Below, in pieces: positions 36,507 to 44,141 of a stretch of DNA of 64,000 nt; position 1 is the stretch's first letter, and every line of letters begins with the position of its first letter. The notes below the pieces were generated by a model. The model was not told where the DNA came from and searched no databases. It saw only the letters and a list, made by a program, of their open reading frames with translations. This DNA is from Stenotrophomonas aracearum. Its GTDB lineage: Bacteria > Pseudomonadota > Gammaproteobacteria > Xanthomonadales > Xanthomonadaceae. The position numbers were made by a program, and so were the translations under genes. The stretch lies in NCBI RefSeq assembly GCF_031834615.1, contig NZ_CP115543.1, forward strand, positions 2,801,001 to 2,865,000, given 5' to 3'.

Positions 36507-37177
36507 GCGGTTTCCTTCAGCAGGTAGCCGATGCCGCGCATCACATGGATCTCCACCTGCGCATCGGCATCGGCCAGCGCGCGGCGCAGCTTCGAGACGT
36601 GCGCGTCCAACGCGTTGGACTGGATGTCGTCGTCGAAGCCGTACACCGCTTCCTGCAGCGCCGCGCGCGCCACCGTGCGCCCCTGGCGAAGGGCCAGCGC
36701 TTCGAGCACCAGCAACTGCCTGCGCGGCAATGCCAGCAACGCACCGCCCACGCGCGCTTCGCGCGCCACGAAATCGAACTGCAACCGGCCCAGCGTGAGC
36801 ATCGGCAGGGTGATCTGCGCTGGCCGCCGCGAGATCGCGCGGATCCGCGCCAGCAGCTCTTCCACTGCGAACGGCTTGGTCAGGTAATCGTCGGCGCCTA
36901 CATCCAGACCGACCACGCGGTCGGCCACCGAATCGCGCGCGGTCAGCATGATCACCGGCAGGTTGGGCACGTGGCTGCGCGCCACCCGCACGAAATTGGC
37001 CCCGTCACCGTCGGGCAGCTGGCGGTCCAGCAGCAGCACCTGGTGCACCCCGGCCTTGAGCGCCTCGGACGCCTGCGCCATCGACACCACCAGGTCCACC
37101 ACCATGCCGTGGCGGCCCAGGCTGGCCTGGATGGCACCGGCCAGTTCGGGGTCGTCTTCGAGCAACAGGATGCGCAT
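36503..37177 (-). CDS. OmpR-family response regulator
   Basis: A 224-aa regulator with a receiver domain (LLLEDDPELAGAI; Asp in VLLLDRQLPDGDG; Thr in VIMLTARDSVADRV; Lys in YLTKPFAVEELL) and a winged-helix output domain (about residues 130-220; VGGALLALPRRQLLVLEALA, YGFDDDIQSNALDAHVSKLR, IHVMRGIGYLLKE). It overlaps the following kinase gene by four bases. The ATG at 37177 gives the standard MRILLLEDD start; a longer frame reaches 37240. It faces a MipA/OmpV-like gene across 114 bp, which suggests control of that envelope gene. Confidence 0.95.
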   Translation of the reverse strand: MRILLLEDDPELAGAIQASLGRHGMVVDLVVSMAQASEALKAGVHQVLLLDRQLPDGDGANFVRVARSHVPNLPVIMLTARDSVADRVVGLDVGADDYLTKPFAVEELLARIRAISRRPAQITLPMLTLGRLQFDFVAREARVGGALLALPRRQLLVLEALALRQGRTVARAALQEAVYGFDDDIQSNALDAHVSKLRRALADADAQVEIHVMRGIGYLLKETA

Positions 37178-37291
37178 GGGCGGTGCAGGCGGGGGCAGAG
37201 GCCGCCGATGGTACCGCGCCCGGCGGCGCAACGTTCCCACAATGTCCGGGGGACATCATGGCGGTTTGATCGTCGCCTAGGAGCGTTACCC

Positions 37292-38068
37292 ATGCACAGC
37301 GGATCACGGAAGACAGCAGCGGCAGGCCTTGTCCTGGTCGGGTTGCTGGCCAGCGGCAGCGTACTCGCCCAGGCCGCTCCCGGGGCCAAGCCACGCAGCA
37401 GCGTGGGCCTTGCGGTGGTCGCGCAGAAGTCGCCCTACGCCGGCTACGACACCGACGTGCTGCCGGTGCCGGTGATCAACTGGGAAGGCGAGCGGTTCCA
37501 CTTCCGTGGCGGCAGCTTGGGCTACAAACTGATCAGCACCGAACAGACCGAAGTCTCGCTGCTGGCCTCGCCCTACTTCATGCGCTTCAAGCGCAACGAT
37601 ACCAACGATCCGCAGATGCGCCAGCTCTCCAACCGAAGCATGTCGGCCATGGCCGGCGTCGCCGTGCGCCACACCGCACCGTGGGGCGTGCTGCAGGGCA
37701 ATGTGCAGGCCGAGGTCAGCGGCCACGGCGGCGGATTTGCCGCCGACGCCAAGTACACCTACCCCATCCCCACCGGCCGCCTCGTGCTGGTGCCCGGCGT
37801 GGGCGCGCAGTACGCCAGCAGCGACCTCAATGACTACTACTTCGGCGTGAGCGCAGTGGAAGCACAGCGCAGTGGGCTGGCGGCCTACAGCGCCGGCAGC
37901 GGCGTTTCGCCGTACATGGACCTGAGCGCGGTAATGCCGCTGGGCCCGCATTGGACCGCAACGGCATCGCTGCGCCGCACCCTGCTGTCCGATGCGGTGA
38001 AGGACAGCCCGATGACCGTGGGCGACCACATGGACAGTGCGCTGCTGGCGCTGAGCTACGGGTTCTGA
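37292..38068 (+). CDS. MipA/OmpV family outer-membrane protein
   Basis: A 258-aa protein with a signal peptide (about residues 1-27, LVLVGLLASGSVLAQ). The mature part follows the MipA/OmpV pattern: SVGLAVVAQKSPYAGYDTDV and PVPVINWEGERFHFRGGSLG near the N-terminus, then paired barrel strands, and MDSALLALSYGF at the end. Members scaffold murein synthases (MipA) or form small outer-membrane barrels. It is divergent from the two-component pair at 35.2-37.2 kb. A GGAGCG Shine-Dalgarno precedes the ATG; the same frame continues upstream through the regulator but without coding signals. Confidence 0.9.
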   Translation: MHSGSRKTAAAGLVLVGLLASGSVLAQAAPGAKPRSSVGLAVVAQKSPYAGYDTDVLPVPVINWEGERFHFRGGSLGYKLISTEQTEVSLLASPYFMRFKRNDTNDPQMRQLSNRSMSAMAGVAVRHTAPWGVLQGNVQAEVSGHGGGFAADAKYTYPIPTGRLVLVPGVGAQYASSDLNDYYFGVSAVEAQRSGLAAYSAGSGVSPYMDLSAVMPLGPHWTATASLRRTLLSDAVKDSPMTVGDHMDSALLALSYGF

Positions 38069-38070
38069 GC

Positions 38071-38304
38071 ATGCGCACCGGCATCGTCCGTCGCGTCGCC
38101 ACGCTCGCGCTGCAGATCGAACCCGACCGCAGCCGCGTGCTGCACTGGATCGTGCACACCCCGCTGGCAGCACTCGGCGGGCACACCACCTTCGAGCTCG
38201 CCTGCAATGGCCAGGGCGAGCGCGTGGTGGACCTGCTGCGCAGCCTGCTGGAACAGTCCGGGCCGCCGCCATCGCACCTTCCGCACGCAACGGTGGCGCG
38301 CTGA
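38071..38304 (+). CDS. MbcA/ParS/Xre-type toxin-binding domain protein without a toxin neighbour
   Basis: A 77-aa protein that resembles the C-terminal toxin-binding domain (DUF2384) of Xre/MbcA/ParS antitoxins: WIVHTPLAALGGHTTFELAC followed by GERVVDLLRSLLEQ. These antitoxins normally pair with a RES-domain NAD+ phosphorylase gene. None is found here; the next gene is an unrelated 140-aa protein. It lacks the usual N-terminal helix-turn-helix. The call rests on the LGG-T-ELA-G pattern and is moderate. The ATG follows the MipA-like stop by two bases, so it is probably co-transcribed with it. Confidence 0.5.
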   Translation: MRTGIVRRVATLALQIEPDRSRVLHWIVHTPLAALGGHTTFELACNGQGERVVDLLRSLLEQSGPPPSHLPHATVAR

Positions 38305-38337
38305 TCGCCGCTAACCTGCCCCTCCCCCGGAGCCCGC

Positions 38338-38760
38338 ATGAGCCGTCCCTTCCCCCTGATCAGCACCACCGAACCGGCCGATGTACCGGCGCTGGCCAGC
38401 TCACTGATCGAGTTCGACCGCGCGGTGCAGGCCCTGATTGCGCAGGATCCCGATGCCTACGGGCGTTTTTCCCGCGCGTACGTCACCGCGATGTTCCGCG
38501 CCTGCCTGTTGCCGCCGGACCCGGGCGCGGGCACGCCGCGCGGACGACCCGACCCTGAAGTGGCGCAGGCGCTGAAGCAATGGATCCACGCGCAGTTGCA
38601 GCTGCACCCGGGCGAAGGCGACGACCATCGCCTCACCGCTGCACGACGCGCAGCGCACGGGTTCTGGCTGCAGTCGATGGCATGTCCGATCGACGACGAC
38701 GGGCAGCCGCGCGCGGCGCGCCTGCTGGAAGGCCTGCTGGCCCTGACCCGGCCGCTCTGA
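38338..38760 (+). CDS. hypothetical protein
   Basis: I do not recognise this 140-aa product. It is largely helical and polar (VPALASSLIEFDRAVQALIA, YGRFSRAYVTAMFRACLLP, WIHAQLQLHPGEGDDHRL), with no signal or membrane segment. It lies 33 bp after the ParS-like gene on the same strand and could form an operon with it. The overall composition matches its GC-rich neighbours. A Shine-Dalgarno-like GGAG lies at 38328. Confidence 0.6.
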   Translation: MSRPFPLISTTEPADVPALASSLIEFDRAVQALIAQDPDAYGRFSRAYVTAMFRACLLPPDPGAGTPRGRPDPEVAQALKQWIHAQLQLHPGEGDDHRLTAARRAAHGFWLQSMACPIDDDGQPRAARLLEGLLALTRPL

Positions 38761-38836
38761 CGCCTGCGATGCACCCTCACGGCGCGTTGCCACCGCATCG
38801 CTAGGCTGCTCCTGTTTCCTCAGCGTGGGTGTGGCA

Positions 38837-39607
38837 ATGCGAGCATGGATGGGTCTGATGCTGGTGGCGTTTGCGGCGCCTGCATGGGCGCAGCAGGAAG
38901 ACGACCAAACGCCGGCCTTCGACCGGCCGGGGCTGGGCTTTGCGGCGTCGGTGCTGCCCGCCGGTGGCGTCGCCCTTGAGCTGGGCCTGCCCGCTTACGA
39001 GCGCGACCGCGACGATGCCGGAACGCGCACCACGGAGTACGGCACTGATCTGCGGTTGCGCGTGGGATTGGGCGCGAACTTCGAACTGCAGGCCTTCGGC
39101 AGCCCCTGGAATCGCCTGCGCGAAGCGCCGCGCAACGCACCTTCGACCACCACGCGCGGCGCGGGCGACGCGGGCCTGGCGCTCAAGTTCGCCCTGCCGC
39201 TCGATTCCGAGCGCCATGCCGTCGCGCTGCTGGCCAGCAGCAGTTTCGATACTGGTTCGCGTGATTTCAGCGAAGGCGGCACCCAGTACCAGCTCGGCGC
39301 CAGCTACGAGTACACCTTCAACGACCGCTGGACCGGCGCGCTCTACGGCAACGCCACCCGTGGCGCCGGCGAAGACGCCTTCGAGTGGTCGCCCAGCCTC
39401 AGCCTGGCCGTAAGCGACAACGTCAGCGCCTACATCGAAGCCGGATTCACCCACACCGACGGCGAACCCTCCACCTCGGTGGCCGGCGCCGGCCTAACCT
39501 GGATGCCCGCCCGCCGCGTCCAGCTGGACGCCTCCTTCGACCTCGGCCTGGACCGCAACAGCGCGGATCTACAGGCCGGGCTGGGGGTGTCGTTCTATTT
39601 TGAGTGA
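38837..39607 (+). CDS. outer-membrane protein of the MetA-phenol / porin-like transporter group
   Basis: A 256-aa protein with a signal peptide (about residues 1-18, MRAWMGLMLVAFAAPAWAQ). The mature part has repeated amphipathic strands (VALELGLPAYERDRDDAG, LRLRVGLGANFELQAFGSPW, AGDAGLALKFALPL, YQLGASYEYTFNDRWTGALY) and ends GLGVSFYFE with the aromatic terminus of outer-membrane barrels. The pattern resembles the meta-pathway phenol-degradation-like group of outer-membrane transporters. Substrate unknown. I start at 38837; a GTG four codons earlier is possible. Confidence 0.75.
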   Translation: MRAWMGLMLVAFAAPAWAQQEDDQTPAFDRPGLGFAASVLPAGGVALELGLPAYERDRDDAGTRTTEYGTDLRLRVGLGANFELQAFGSPWNRLREAPRNAPSTTTRGAGDAGLALKFALPLDSERHAVALLASSSFDTGSRDFSEGGTQYQLGASYEYTFNDRWTGALYGNATRGAGEDAFEWSPSLSLAVSDNVSAYIEAGFTHTDGEPSTSVAGAGLTWMPARRVQLDASFDLGLDRNSADLQAGLGVSFYFE

Positions 39608-39681
39608 GTGACGCGGCTCCCCCCATCCGCAGGGCCAAATACGACCCGATAGACAAAACTAATGGATTTGTCGAAATTGTT

Positions 39682-39701
39682 GTGTAAGATTGTGTAGACA
39701 C
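39682..39701 (+). promoter_or_regulatory. tandem TTGTGTA repeat upstream of hicA
   Basis: TTGTGTAAGA is followed directly by TTGTGTAGAC, a near-tandem 10-bp repeat about 30 bases before the hicA ATG. TAAGAT inside it could be a -10 box. It is a candidate operator for the HicB antitoxin. Confidence 0.45.
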
Positions 39702-39729
39702 ATCGCCGTCCGCGTGCGTTCCTGTGCGG

Positions 39730-39909
39730 ATGGACAGCAACGAACTCATGAAGCGATTGCGGGCGGATGGCTTCGAAGTCGTTTCGGTGCGCGGAAGCCA
39801 CCACAAGCTGCGAAAGGGGGCGAGAACAGTGATTCTTCCGCATCCAAAGAAGGACCTGCCCCCAGGAACCGTCAACAGCATTCTGCGGCAAGCCGGATGG
39901 AGAACCTGA
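39730..39909 (+). CDS. hicA: HicA-type toxin (mRNA interferase)
   Basis: A 59-aa protein with the HicA double-stranded-RNA-binding-like fold: NELMKRLRADGFEVVSVRGS, then the catalytic His in SHHKLRKGARTVILPHPKKD, and LPPGTVNSILRQAGW at the end. HicA cleaves mRNA and is neutralised by HicB. The ATG at 39730 is preferred over a GTG at 39724 because it gives the standard MDSNELMK start. Its TGA overlaps the hicB ATG (ATGATG context), as in many hicAB pairs. Confidence 0.92.
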   Translation: MDSNELMKRLRADGFEVVSVRGSHHKLRKGARTVILPHPKKDLPPGTVNSILRQAGWRT

Positions 39910-40295
39910 TGCTTTACCCCGTCTATGTTCATCAGCAGGAGGACAGTGCCTACGGCGCAATTGTCCCGGACCTGCCCGGCGTCCACTCTGCTGCCGATGA
40001 GCTGGAGCAGCTGCCCCGCATGGTTCAAGAGGCGGTGGAACTGATGTACGACGGCGAGACGAAGGCGCCGCCGATGCCCTCGCCTCTCAGCGTTCATCTC
40101 AACCAACCGCAGTATCAGGATGGATTCTGGATGCTCGTCGATGTAGACCTGTCCAAGGTCAACACTCGGGCCGTACGCCTCAACATCAGCCTTCCTGAGT
40201 ATCTGGTTGGAAAGATCGACCAGGCCGCAGCGGCGAGGCGCATGTCGCGCTCTGCCTTCCTTGCACTGGCCGCCGAACACGAATTGAGCCATTAG
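39909..40295 (+). CDS. hicB: HicB-type antitoxin
   Basis: A 128-aa antitoxin with the HicB RNase-H-like fold (about residues 1-80; YPVYVHQQEDSAYGAIVPDL, PGVHSAADELEQLPRMVQEA) and a C-terminal DNA-binding tail (VRLNISLPEYLVGKIDQAAA, ARRMSRSAFLALAAEHEL). The tail has a ribbon-helix-helix pattern. It binds and inhibits HicA and represses the operon. The ATG at 39909 overlaps the end of hicA by one base; an earlier ATG at 39897 inside hicA would add four residues. Both genes are intact, so the module appears functional. Confidence 0.9.
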   Translation: MLYPVYVHQQEDSAYGAIVPDLPGVHSAADELEQLPRMVQEAVELMYDGETKAPPMPSPLSVHLNQPQYQDGFWMLVDVDLSKVNTRAVRLNISLPEYLVGKIDQAAAARRMSRSAFLALAAEHELSH

Positions 40296-40315
40296 CGCGC
40301 AGGCGTCACCACAAC

Positions 40316-40346
40316 AAAAAGCCTGCGCATCGCTGCGCAGGCTTTT
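40316..40346. terminator. bidirectional intrinsic terminator
   Basis: AAAAGCCTGCGCA and TGCGCAGGCTTTT pair around TCGC. T tracts are present on both strands. It separates the convergent hicB and DUF1328 genes. Confidence 0.9.
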
Positions 40347-40373
40347 GCGGTTCTACACGCTGCGACCTTGCGG

Positions 40374-40547
40374 TCAGGTCACCTTCTTGGCGACCGTCAT
40401 GCCCAGCAGGAACAGCACGACGGCGATGATGATGCCTGCCCAGAACAGGAACTTGGCCACGCCGATGGCGGCGCCGCCGATGCCGGCAAAGCCGAGCGCG
40501 CCGGCAATGAGGCCGATGATGGCGAAGATGATGGCCCACTTGATCAT
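40374..40547 (-). CDS. DUF1328 family small membrane protein
   Basis: A 57-aa membrane protein with two hydrophobic helices: MIKWAIIFAIIGLIAGALGF (residues 1-20), AGIGGAAIGVAKFLFWAGI, and AVVLFLLGMTVAKKVT at the end. The G-rich central turn and short basic tail match the DUF1328/YtjA family, which is widespread, conserved and of unknown function. Members are often stress-linked, but the sequence does not show that here. Confidence 0.88.
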   Translation of the reverse strand: MIKWAIIFAIIGLIAGALGFAGIGGAAIGVAKFLFWAGIIIAVVLFLLGMTVAKKVT

Positions 40548-40860
40548 GATGTTCCTTTGCCCGGAGTGCGGGATGACTGACAGGCCTCCACGCTATCGAT
40601 CCGCCTGTGCCGCATGGGTGAATGAGACGCGGGCAGCGTGTGAAGGCCCTACCGAGTCTGAACGGCCCTCGCTACGTATTCAGGAGCGCTTGTAGGAATT
40701 TTCCGACGAACGGTATCAGCCGGCTCCACGACTTAACACGCAAGTGGTTGATTTAAAAGCTCGCTCACGCAACCTCTCATCACAGCACTGAATGTGTGAT
40801 CGTTGCCTCAATTTCACCGCATGGTCACAATGATGACGTCCCACAACGGCCAACACCGTC
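40548..40860. other. intergenic region without a supported gene
   Basis: This 313-bp gap holds an AT-richer stretch near 40740-40830 (TTGATTTAAAAGCTCG) that could carry promoters. I see no convincing reading frame. A 61-codon frame at 40716-40901 on the minus strand has no family look and no good start. Confidence 0.4.
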
Positions 40861-40962
40861 ATGCGCGCATTCGTCACCAAGCAGCACCCGGCATTGCTCA
40901 AGGTCTACTTCGCGGCCTGTTACGTCGTGCTGATTGAAGAAGTGATCCGCGCGGTCAGCTGA
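40861..40962 (+). CDS. possible 33-aa protein
   Basis: An ATG opens a 33-codon frame MRAFVTKQHPALLKVYFAAC, followed by a hydrophobic-acidic tail ending EEVIRAVS. It lies 19 bases before the end of the minus-strand receiver gene. No clear Shine-Dalgarno is seen. The helix-like pattern suggests a small membrane-associated peptide. It could equally be chance. Confidence 0.35.
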   Translation: MRAFVTKQHPALLKVYFAACYVVLIEEVIRAVS

Positions 40963-40981
40963 TCGCGCAACCGCCGCTGCC

Positions 40982-41374
40982 TCAGCGCAGCGACGTACCG
41001 TCGGCGCCGGGCGCTGTCCCGCCGGGTGGATTTGTCACCCTCTCGATTTCCCTGCGCAGCTCGCGCATCTTGAACGGCTTCTGCAGGCCGTAGCGTCCTT
41101 TAAGGCGCTCCGGAAGACTGTCCGGCCCATAGCCGGTTAGGAACATGTAGGGAATGCCACGTGCTTCGAGCAGGTCGGCAACCGGGAATGACGGCGTACC
41201 TGCCAGGTTCACGTCCAGCAAGGCCACATCGAAGCTGCACTGCTCAGCCGCGCTCAACGCATCGTCCAGCGTGCCAGCCAAGGCCACCACCTCGTAGCCC
41301 TCGTCGACCAGATAGTCCTGGACCATCATCGCGACCATCGACTCGTCTTCGACCACCAGCACGCGCCCGTTCAA
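40982..41374 (-). CDS. receiver-only response regulator, partner of the HWE kinase
   Basis: A 130-aa receiver domain: acidic pocket VVEDESMVAMMV (about residues 6-17), phosphoacceptor Asp in ALLDVNLAGTPSFPVAD near residue 54, Thr in YMFLTGYGPDSL near 78, and Lys in LQKPFKMRELR near 99. No output domain follows, only a short tail. Its ATG overlaps the stop of the kinase gene by four bases, so the two are co-translated. Single receivers of this kind next to HWE kinases often act by protein contact or phosphate transfer. Confidence 0.9.
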   Translation of the reverse strand: MNGRVLVVEDESMVAMMVQDYLVDEGYEVVALAGTLDDALSAAEQCSFDVALLDVNLAGTPSFPVADLLEARGIPYMFLTGYGPDSLPERLKGRYGLQKPFKMRELRREIERVTNPPGGTAPGADGTSLR

Positions 41375-42888
41375 GGGTGTACCCGCATGTCGTCGTCCAA
41401 CGGTGGGAACAGCACCCGGTAGCGCAGGCCATCCGGATCGAAGTCCAGTTCCACCTTGCCGCCCAGGTCGTGCTTGAGGCCCTGTTCAAGCAGCCGCGAA
41501 CCGAAGCCCCGCTGGCTCGGCGATTGCACCGGCGGTCCTCCGCTCTCCTGCCAGACCAGCTCGATCATGTCGCGGCCGGCAACCTTGTGCTTGTCCCATT
41601 GCAGCGACACCCGTCCTTCCGCCCCGGACAGCGCTCCGTACTTCACCGCGTTGGTGCCAAGCTCATGCAGCGCCATCGCCAAAGCCAGCGCGCGACGCGG
41701 TTCCAGCCTGCAGGGTTCGCCCTTGATATCAAAGCGCTGGTCGCGGTCGTCGGCGTGCACCGTCGCGGTAGCCTGTATCAGCTCCACGATGTCGGCGCTG
41801 TGCCAGTTTTCGCGGGTCAGCACATCATGCGCCGCGGCCAGCGCCATCAGACGCTGCTCAACCTTCTCGCTGGCCTCGGCCACGTCCTGCGCGTTGCGGA
41901 AGGTCTGCCGTGCGATGGACTGCACCATCGCCAGCGAATTCTTTACCCGGTGATTGAGCTCGTTGATGAGCAGCTGCAGGTGCTGCTCGTGACGCTTGCG
42001 CTCGGTTACGTCACGGGTACTGCCTGCAATCGCCTCCACCTCCCCGTCCGGCCCGATCACCGGAGTGAAAATGTAGTCGTAGATCCGCACGCCCTCGGTA
42101 GCGTGCGGAAACGGCACATCACCGCGGATGGGCTGCTTCGTCGCGATCACCCGGTCGATTTCGGCATCATGCATGGCCGCATGCCAGGGCTCGTATCCGA
42201 TCTCCAGGCAGGTCTTGCCCATCGCCTCATCCCAGGTCATGCCCCACATGCTGAGCAGCGCCTTGTTGGCGTAGATGAAGCGGTGATCCAGATCGAATAC
42301 GTATGAAAGATCGGGCGTAGCCTGCAGCAGGGCCTCATAGATGCGCCACTTGGGGGTGTCTTCTTCCTGCTCCTGCAACACGGCTTGAACCCTGTGAATT
42401 TCGGCCGAGCATAGGGCCGCCGCCGTGAAGCCCGGATCACGCCCAGATAATGGTTTCTGCATGGGCTGGTAAACCAGACCGGCGTACTCGCCGACCGGTC
42501 CGGACACGACAAAACCGTAACGCTGATAGGCGGCCACGGCGGTCAGCGACGCCCGCACCGTAACCACTTCCGCCCGCGCGCAATCCAGCAGCGCGTCCAT
42601 AAGCGCCCGGCCAATCCCCTGCCCCTGCCAGCCCGGGGCCACGAACAAGGTGGCCACGTGCTGTCCGCCCATCAGCTCGGCCACGCCGACCACTTGGCCG
42701 TCGGCCTCGTACACGAACATGTCGTTCTCATCGGACAGCCGCCCGGCAAACCCGTCGACCGAGACGATCCCGGCAAAGGTGGCGATACCCTCCGGGCCCA
42801 GCGACGGCGCAACTGCCTCCATGAAGGAGGCCATGCACACCGCACTGGCCTGCTCCAGATCGACAGCCCGCACTCTCCTTGTCGCCAT
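41371..42888 (-). CDS. GNAT-PAS-HWE histidine kinase fusion
   Basis: A 505-aa predicted cytoplasmic protein with three parts. Residues about 1-142 are a GNAT acetyltransferase domain, with the acetyl-CoA motif WQGQGIGRAL at 87-96 and AYQRYGFVVSGP at 120-131. Residues about 180-298 are a PAS domain (LSYVFDLDHRFIYANKALL, STRDVTERKRHEQ). Residues about 305-500 are a kinase core of the HWE/HisKA_2 class: His313 in ELNHRVKNSLAMVQSIARQT, LHELGTNAVKYGALS near 407-421, and the WxE motif in VWQESGGPP. There is no membrane segment. The frame is uninterrupted across the junctions. It overlaps the receiver gene. The GNAT domain may act as a sensor of acetyl-CoA or as an enzyme. Confidence 0.9.
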   Translation of the reverse strand: MATRRVRAVDLEQASAVCMASFMEAVAPSLGPEGIATFAGIVSVDGFAGRLSDENDMFVYEADGQVVGVAELMGGQHVATLFVAPGWQGQGIGRALMDALLDCARAEVVTVRASLTAVAAYQRYGFVVSGPVGEYAGLVYQPMQKPLSGRDPGFTAAALCSAEIHRVQAVLQEQEEDTPKWRIYEALLQATPDLSYVFDLDHRFIYANKALLSMWGMTWDEAMGKTCLEIGYEPWHAAMHDAEIDRVIATKQPIRGDVPFPHATEGVRIYDYIFTPVIGPDGEVEAIAGSTRDVTERKRHEQHLQLLINELNHRVKNSLAMVQSIARQTFRNAQDVAEASEKVEQRLMALAAAHDVLTRENWHSADIVELIQATATVHADDRDQRFDIKGEPCRLEPRRALALAMALHELGTNAVKYGALSGAEGRVSLQWDKHKVAGRDMIELVWQESGGPPVQSPSQRGFGSRLLEQGLKHDLGGKVELDFDPDGLRYRVLFPPLDDDMRVHP

Positions 42889-43136
42889 CCGCCTGCGCCT
42901 GATCCTTGGGTTCCGGTCTGGAACCGACAGGGAAATGGTAACGGGGTGGCGGGCGGTAGGCGCCGGTTACCAGCGGTGCATGGCCTTCGGTACCTGAAAC
43001 AGTGCCTTTCAAGACAGGCTTGATTGACAGCCAGTTAATCGGCGACCGGGATTGGCGTCCCGAATCAAAGGAGCAGCAGCGCCTATCCAAGTACATGGGG
43101 AGGCGCCCGAACTTACTTCTATTGAGGACGTCTTTC

Positions 43137-43619
43137 ATGCACATCGATCCCTTCGCCGCGCCGTCGCGCGTCACCGTTGACCTCACCTACTACTTCAATG
43201 CCATTGCCGAGACCTTGGACTGGGGCAGCCCCGCCTGGGTCACGCTCGAGTCCAAGCTCCGAACCGATATCCGTACATCAGATCAGCTGACGATGGGCGA
43301 GATACTGAAGGCGATCTCATCGACGCGCTGCGATGCCACGGCGAAGCCGGGAACGCAGGTGCACCGCCTGATCGGTGCCAACGACCCTTCAAGGCACGAG
43401 GTGTTCCGCGCAATCCGCAAACTGCTGCGCATCTACGACCTGCGCATTGTCGAGCTGCTTGCACTCATCGATGTAATCGAGCGATGCCCTGGCAACGTCG
43501 AAGACATGAGCATCAAGAACCTGCTTGCGCTGATCTCGCTCGTGGATCTGGAAGAGGTGCCGATAGCACCGCTTGCACCGCCGCCGTCAGGATCGGGCGC
43601 ACCCGCTCCCGCCCATTAG
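43137..43619 (+). CDS. uncharacterised helical protein
   Basis: A 160-aa product that I do not recognise. It starts MHIDPFAAPSRVTVDLTYYF, is mostly helical in pattern (IRKLLRIYDLRIVELLALID, SIKNLLALISLVDLEE) and ends in a Pro/Ala/Gly-rich tail. No signal or membrane segment. GAGGA nine bases before the ATG supports this start. The region looks somewhat less GC-rich than its surroundings, which hints at later acquisition. It faces the HEPN-like gene across a shared terminator. Confidence 0.6.
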   Translation: MHIDPFAAPSRVTVDLTYYFNAIAETLDWGSPAWVTLESKLRTDIRTSDQLTMGEILKAISSTRCDATAKPGTQVHRLIGANDPSRHEVFRAIRKLLRIYDLRIVELLALIDVIERCPGNVEDMSIKNLLALISLVDLEEVPIAPLAPPPSGSGAPAPAH

Positions 43620-43648
43620 CAACTCCCCCGTGAGTACGCACCTATGAA

Positions 43649-43670
43649 GAAGGCCCCTAATGGGGCCTTC
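43649..43670. terminator. bidirectional hairpin terminator
   Basis: GAAGGCCCC and GGGGCCTTC pair around TAAT, nine bp, between convergent genes. The T tract is short on both strands. Confidence 0.75.
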
Positions 43671-43694
43671 AGTCGATGACCGGGCCAACCTGCG

Positions 43695-44141
43695 TCAGCG
43701 CGGCCCCACGCGCCTCAGGCGGCCGGCCTCGTTGTTGATCTTGATAGCCGCATCAATGATCTTCCGGACACGATCGATCTGGTGCGAGACTTCCTGCAGT
43801 CCGACCTCGGCGCCCATGTTGTAGTCCGCGCGCACCCTATCGGTCCTGGCAGTAGCCAATGCGGTCAACATCTTCTTCTTCAACGGAACAAGAGCGCTTA
43901 GATCCACCCCATTGCTTTCGGTGCGCCACTCGCTCAGACGTTCGAAAAGTTCGGTGTGCGATACGTGCGTTACCCCGGCTGGGCATTTGCGTGACCTTGG
44001 AAGCTGGGCGGCGAATGAATGCAGGACATGAAATGCCGCATAGTACGACCGACTGGACGCTGCCCGGAGCGTGACCTCGTCGGAATGCTCGCTGGCATGC
44101 CTCTTCGCAAAATCACGAAGATGCTCAGGCGATATCGCCAT
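43695..44141 (-). CDS. HEPN-like small protein
   Basis: A 148-aa, all-helical product. TLRAASSRSYYAAFHVLHSF (about residues 24-43) resembles the helix-one motif of HEPN/UPF0332 proteins (R-YYA-FH), and RTDRVRADYNMGAE (about 100-113) resembles their second conserved stretch R-ADY. The strict RNase motif RxxxxH is not obvious, so catalysis is uncertain. Its start overlaps the TPR protein gene by 17 bases. HEPN proteins often form toxin/antitoxin or defence modules with a second small gene. The assignment is by eye and moderate. Confidence 0.5.
   Translation of the reverse strand: MAISPEHLRDFAKRHASEHSDEVTLRAASSRSYYAAFHVLHSFAAQLPRSRKCPAGVTHVSHTELFERLSEWRTESNGVDLSALVPLKKKMLTALATARTDRVRADYNMGAEVGLQEVSHQIDRVRKIIDAAIKINNEAGRLRRVGPR

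Noticed and set aside
40790..40815. ATCACA...TGTGTGAT inverted arms resembling a CRP/Clp site
   Set aside because: The arms point outward (TCACA-N-TGTGA), the reverse of the TGTGA-N6-TCACA order needed for CRP or Clp binding.
40716..40901. A 61-codon minus-strand frame in the 40.5-40.9 kb gap
   Set aside because: There is no Shine-Dalgarno and the cysteine- and arginine-rich product has no recognisable pattern.
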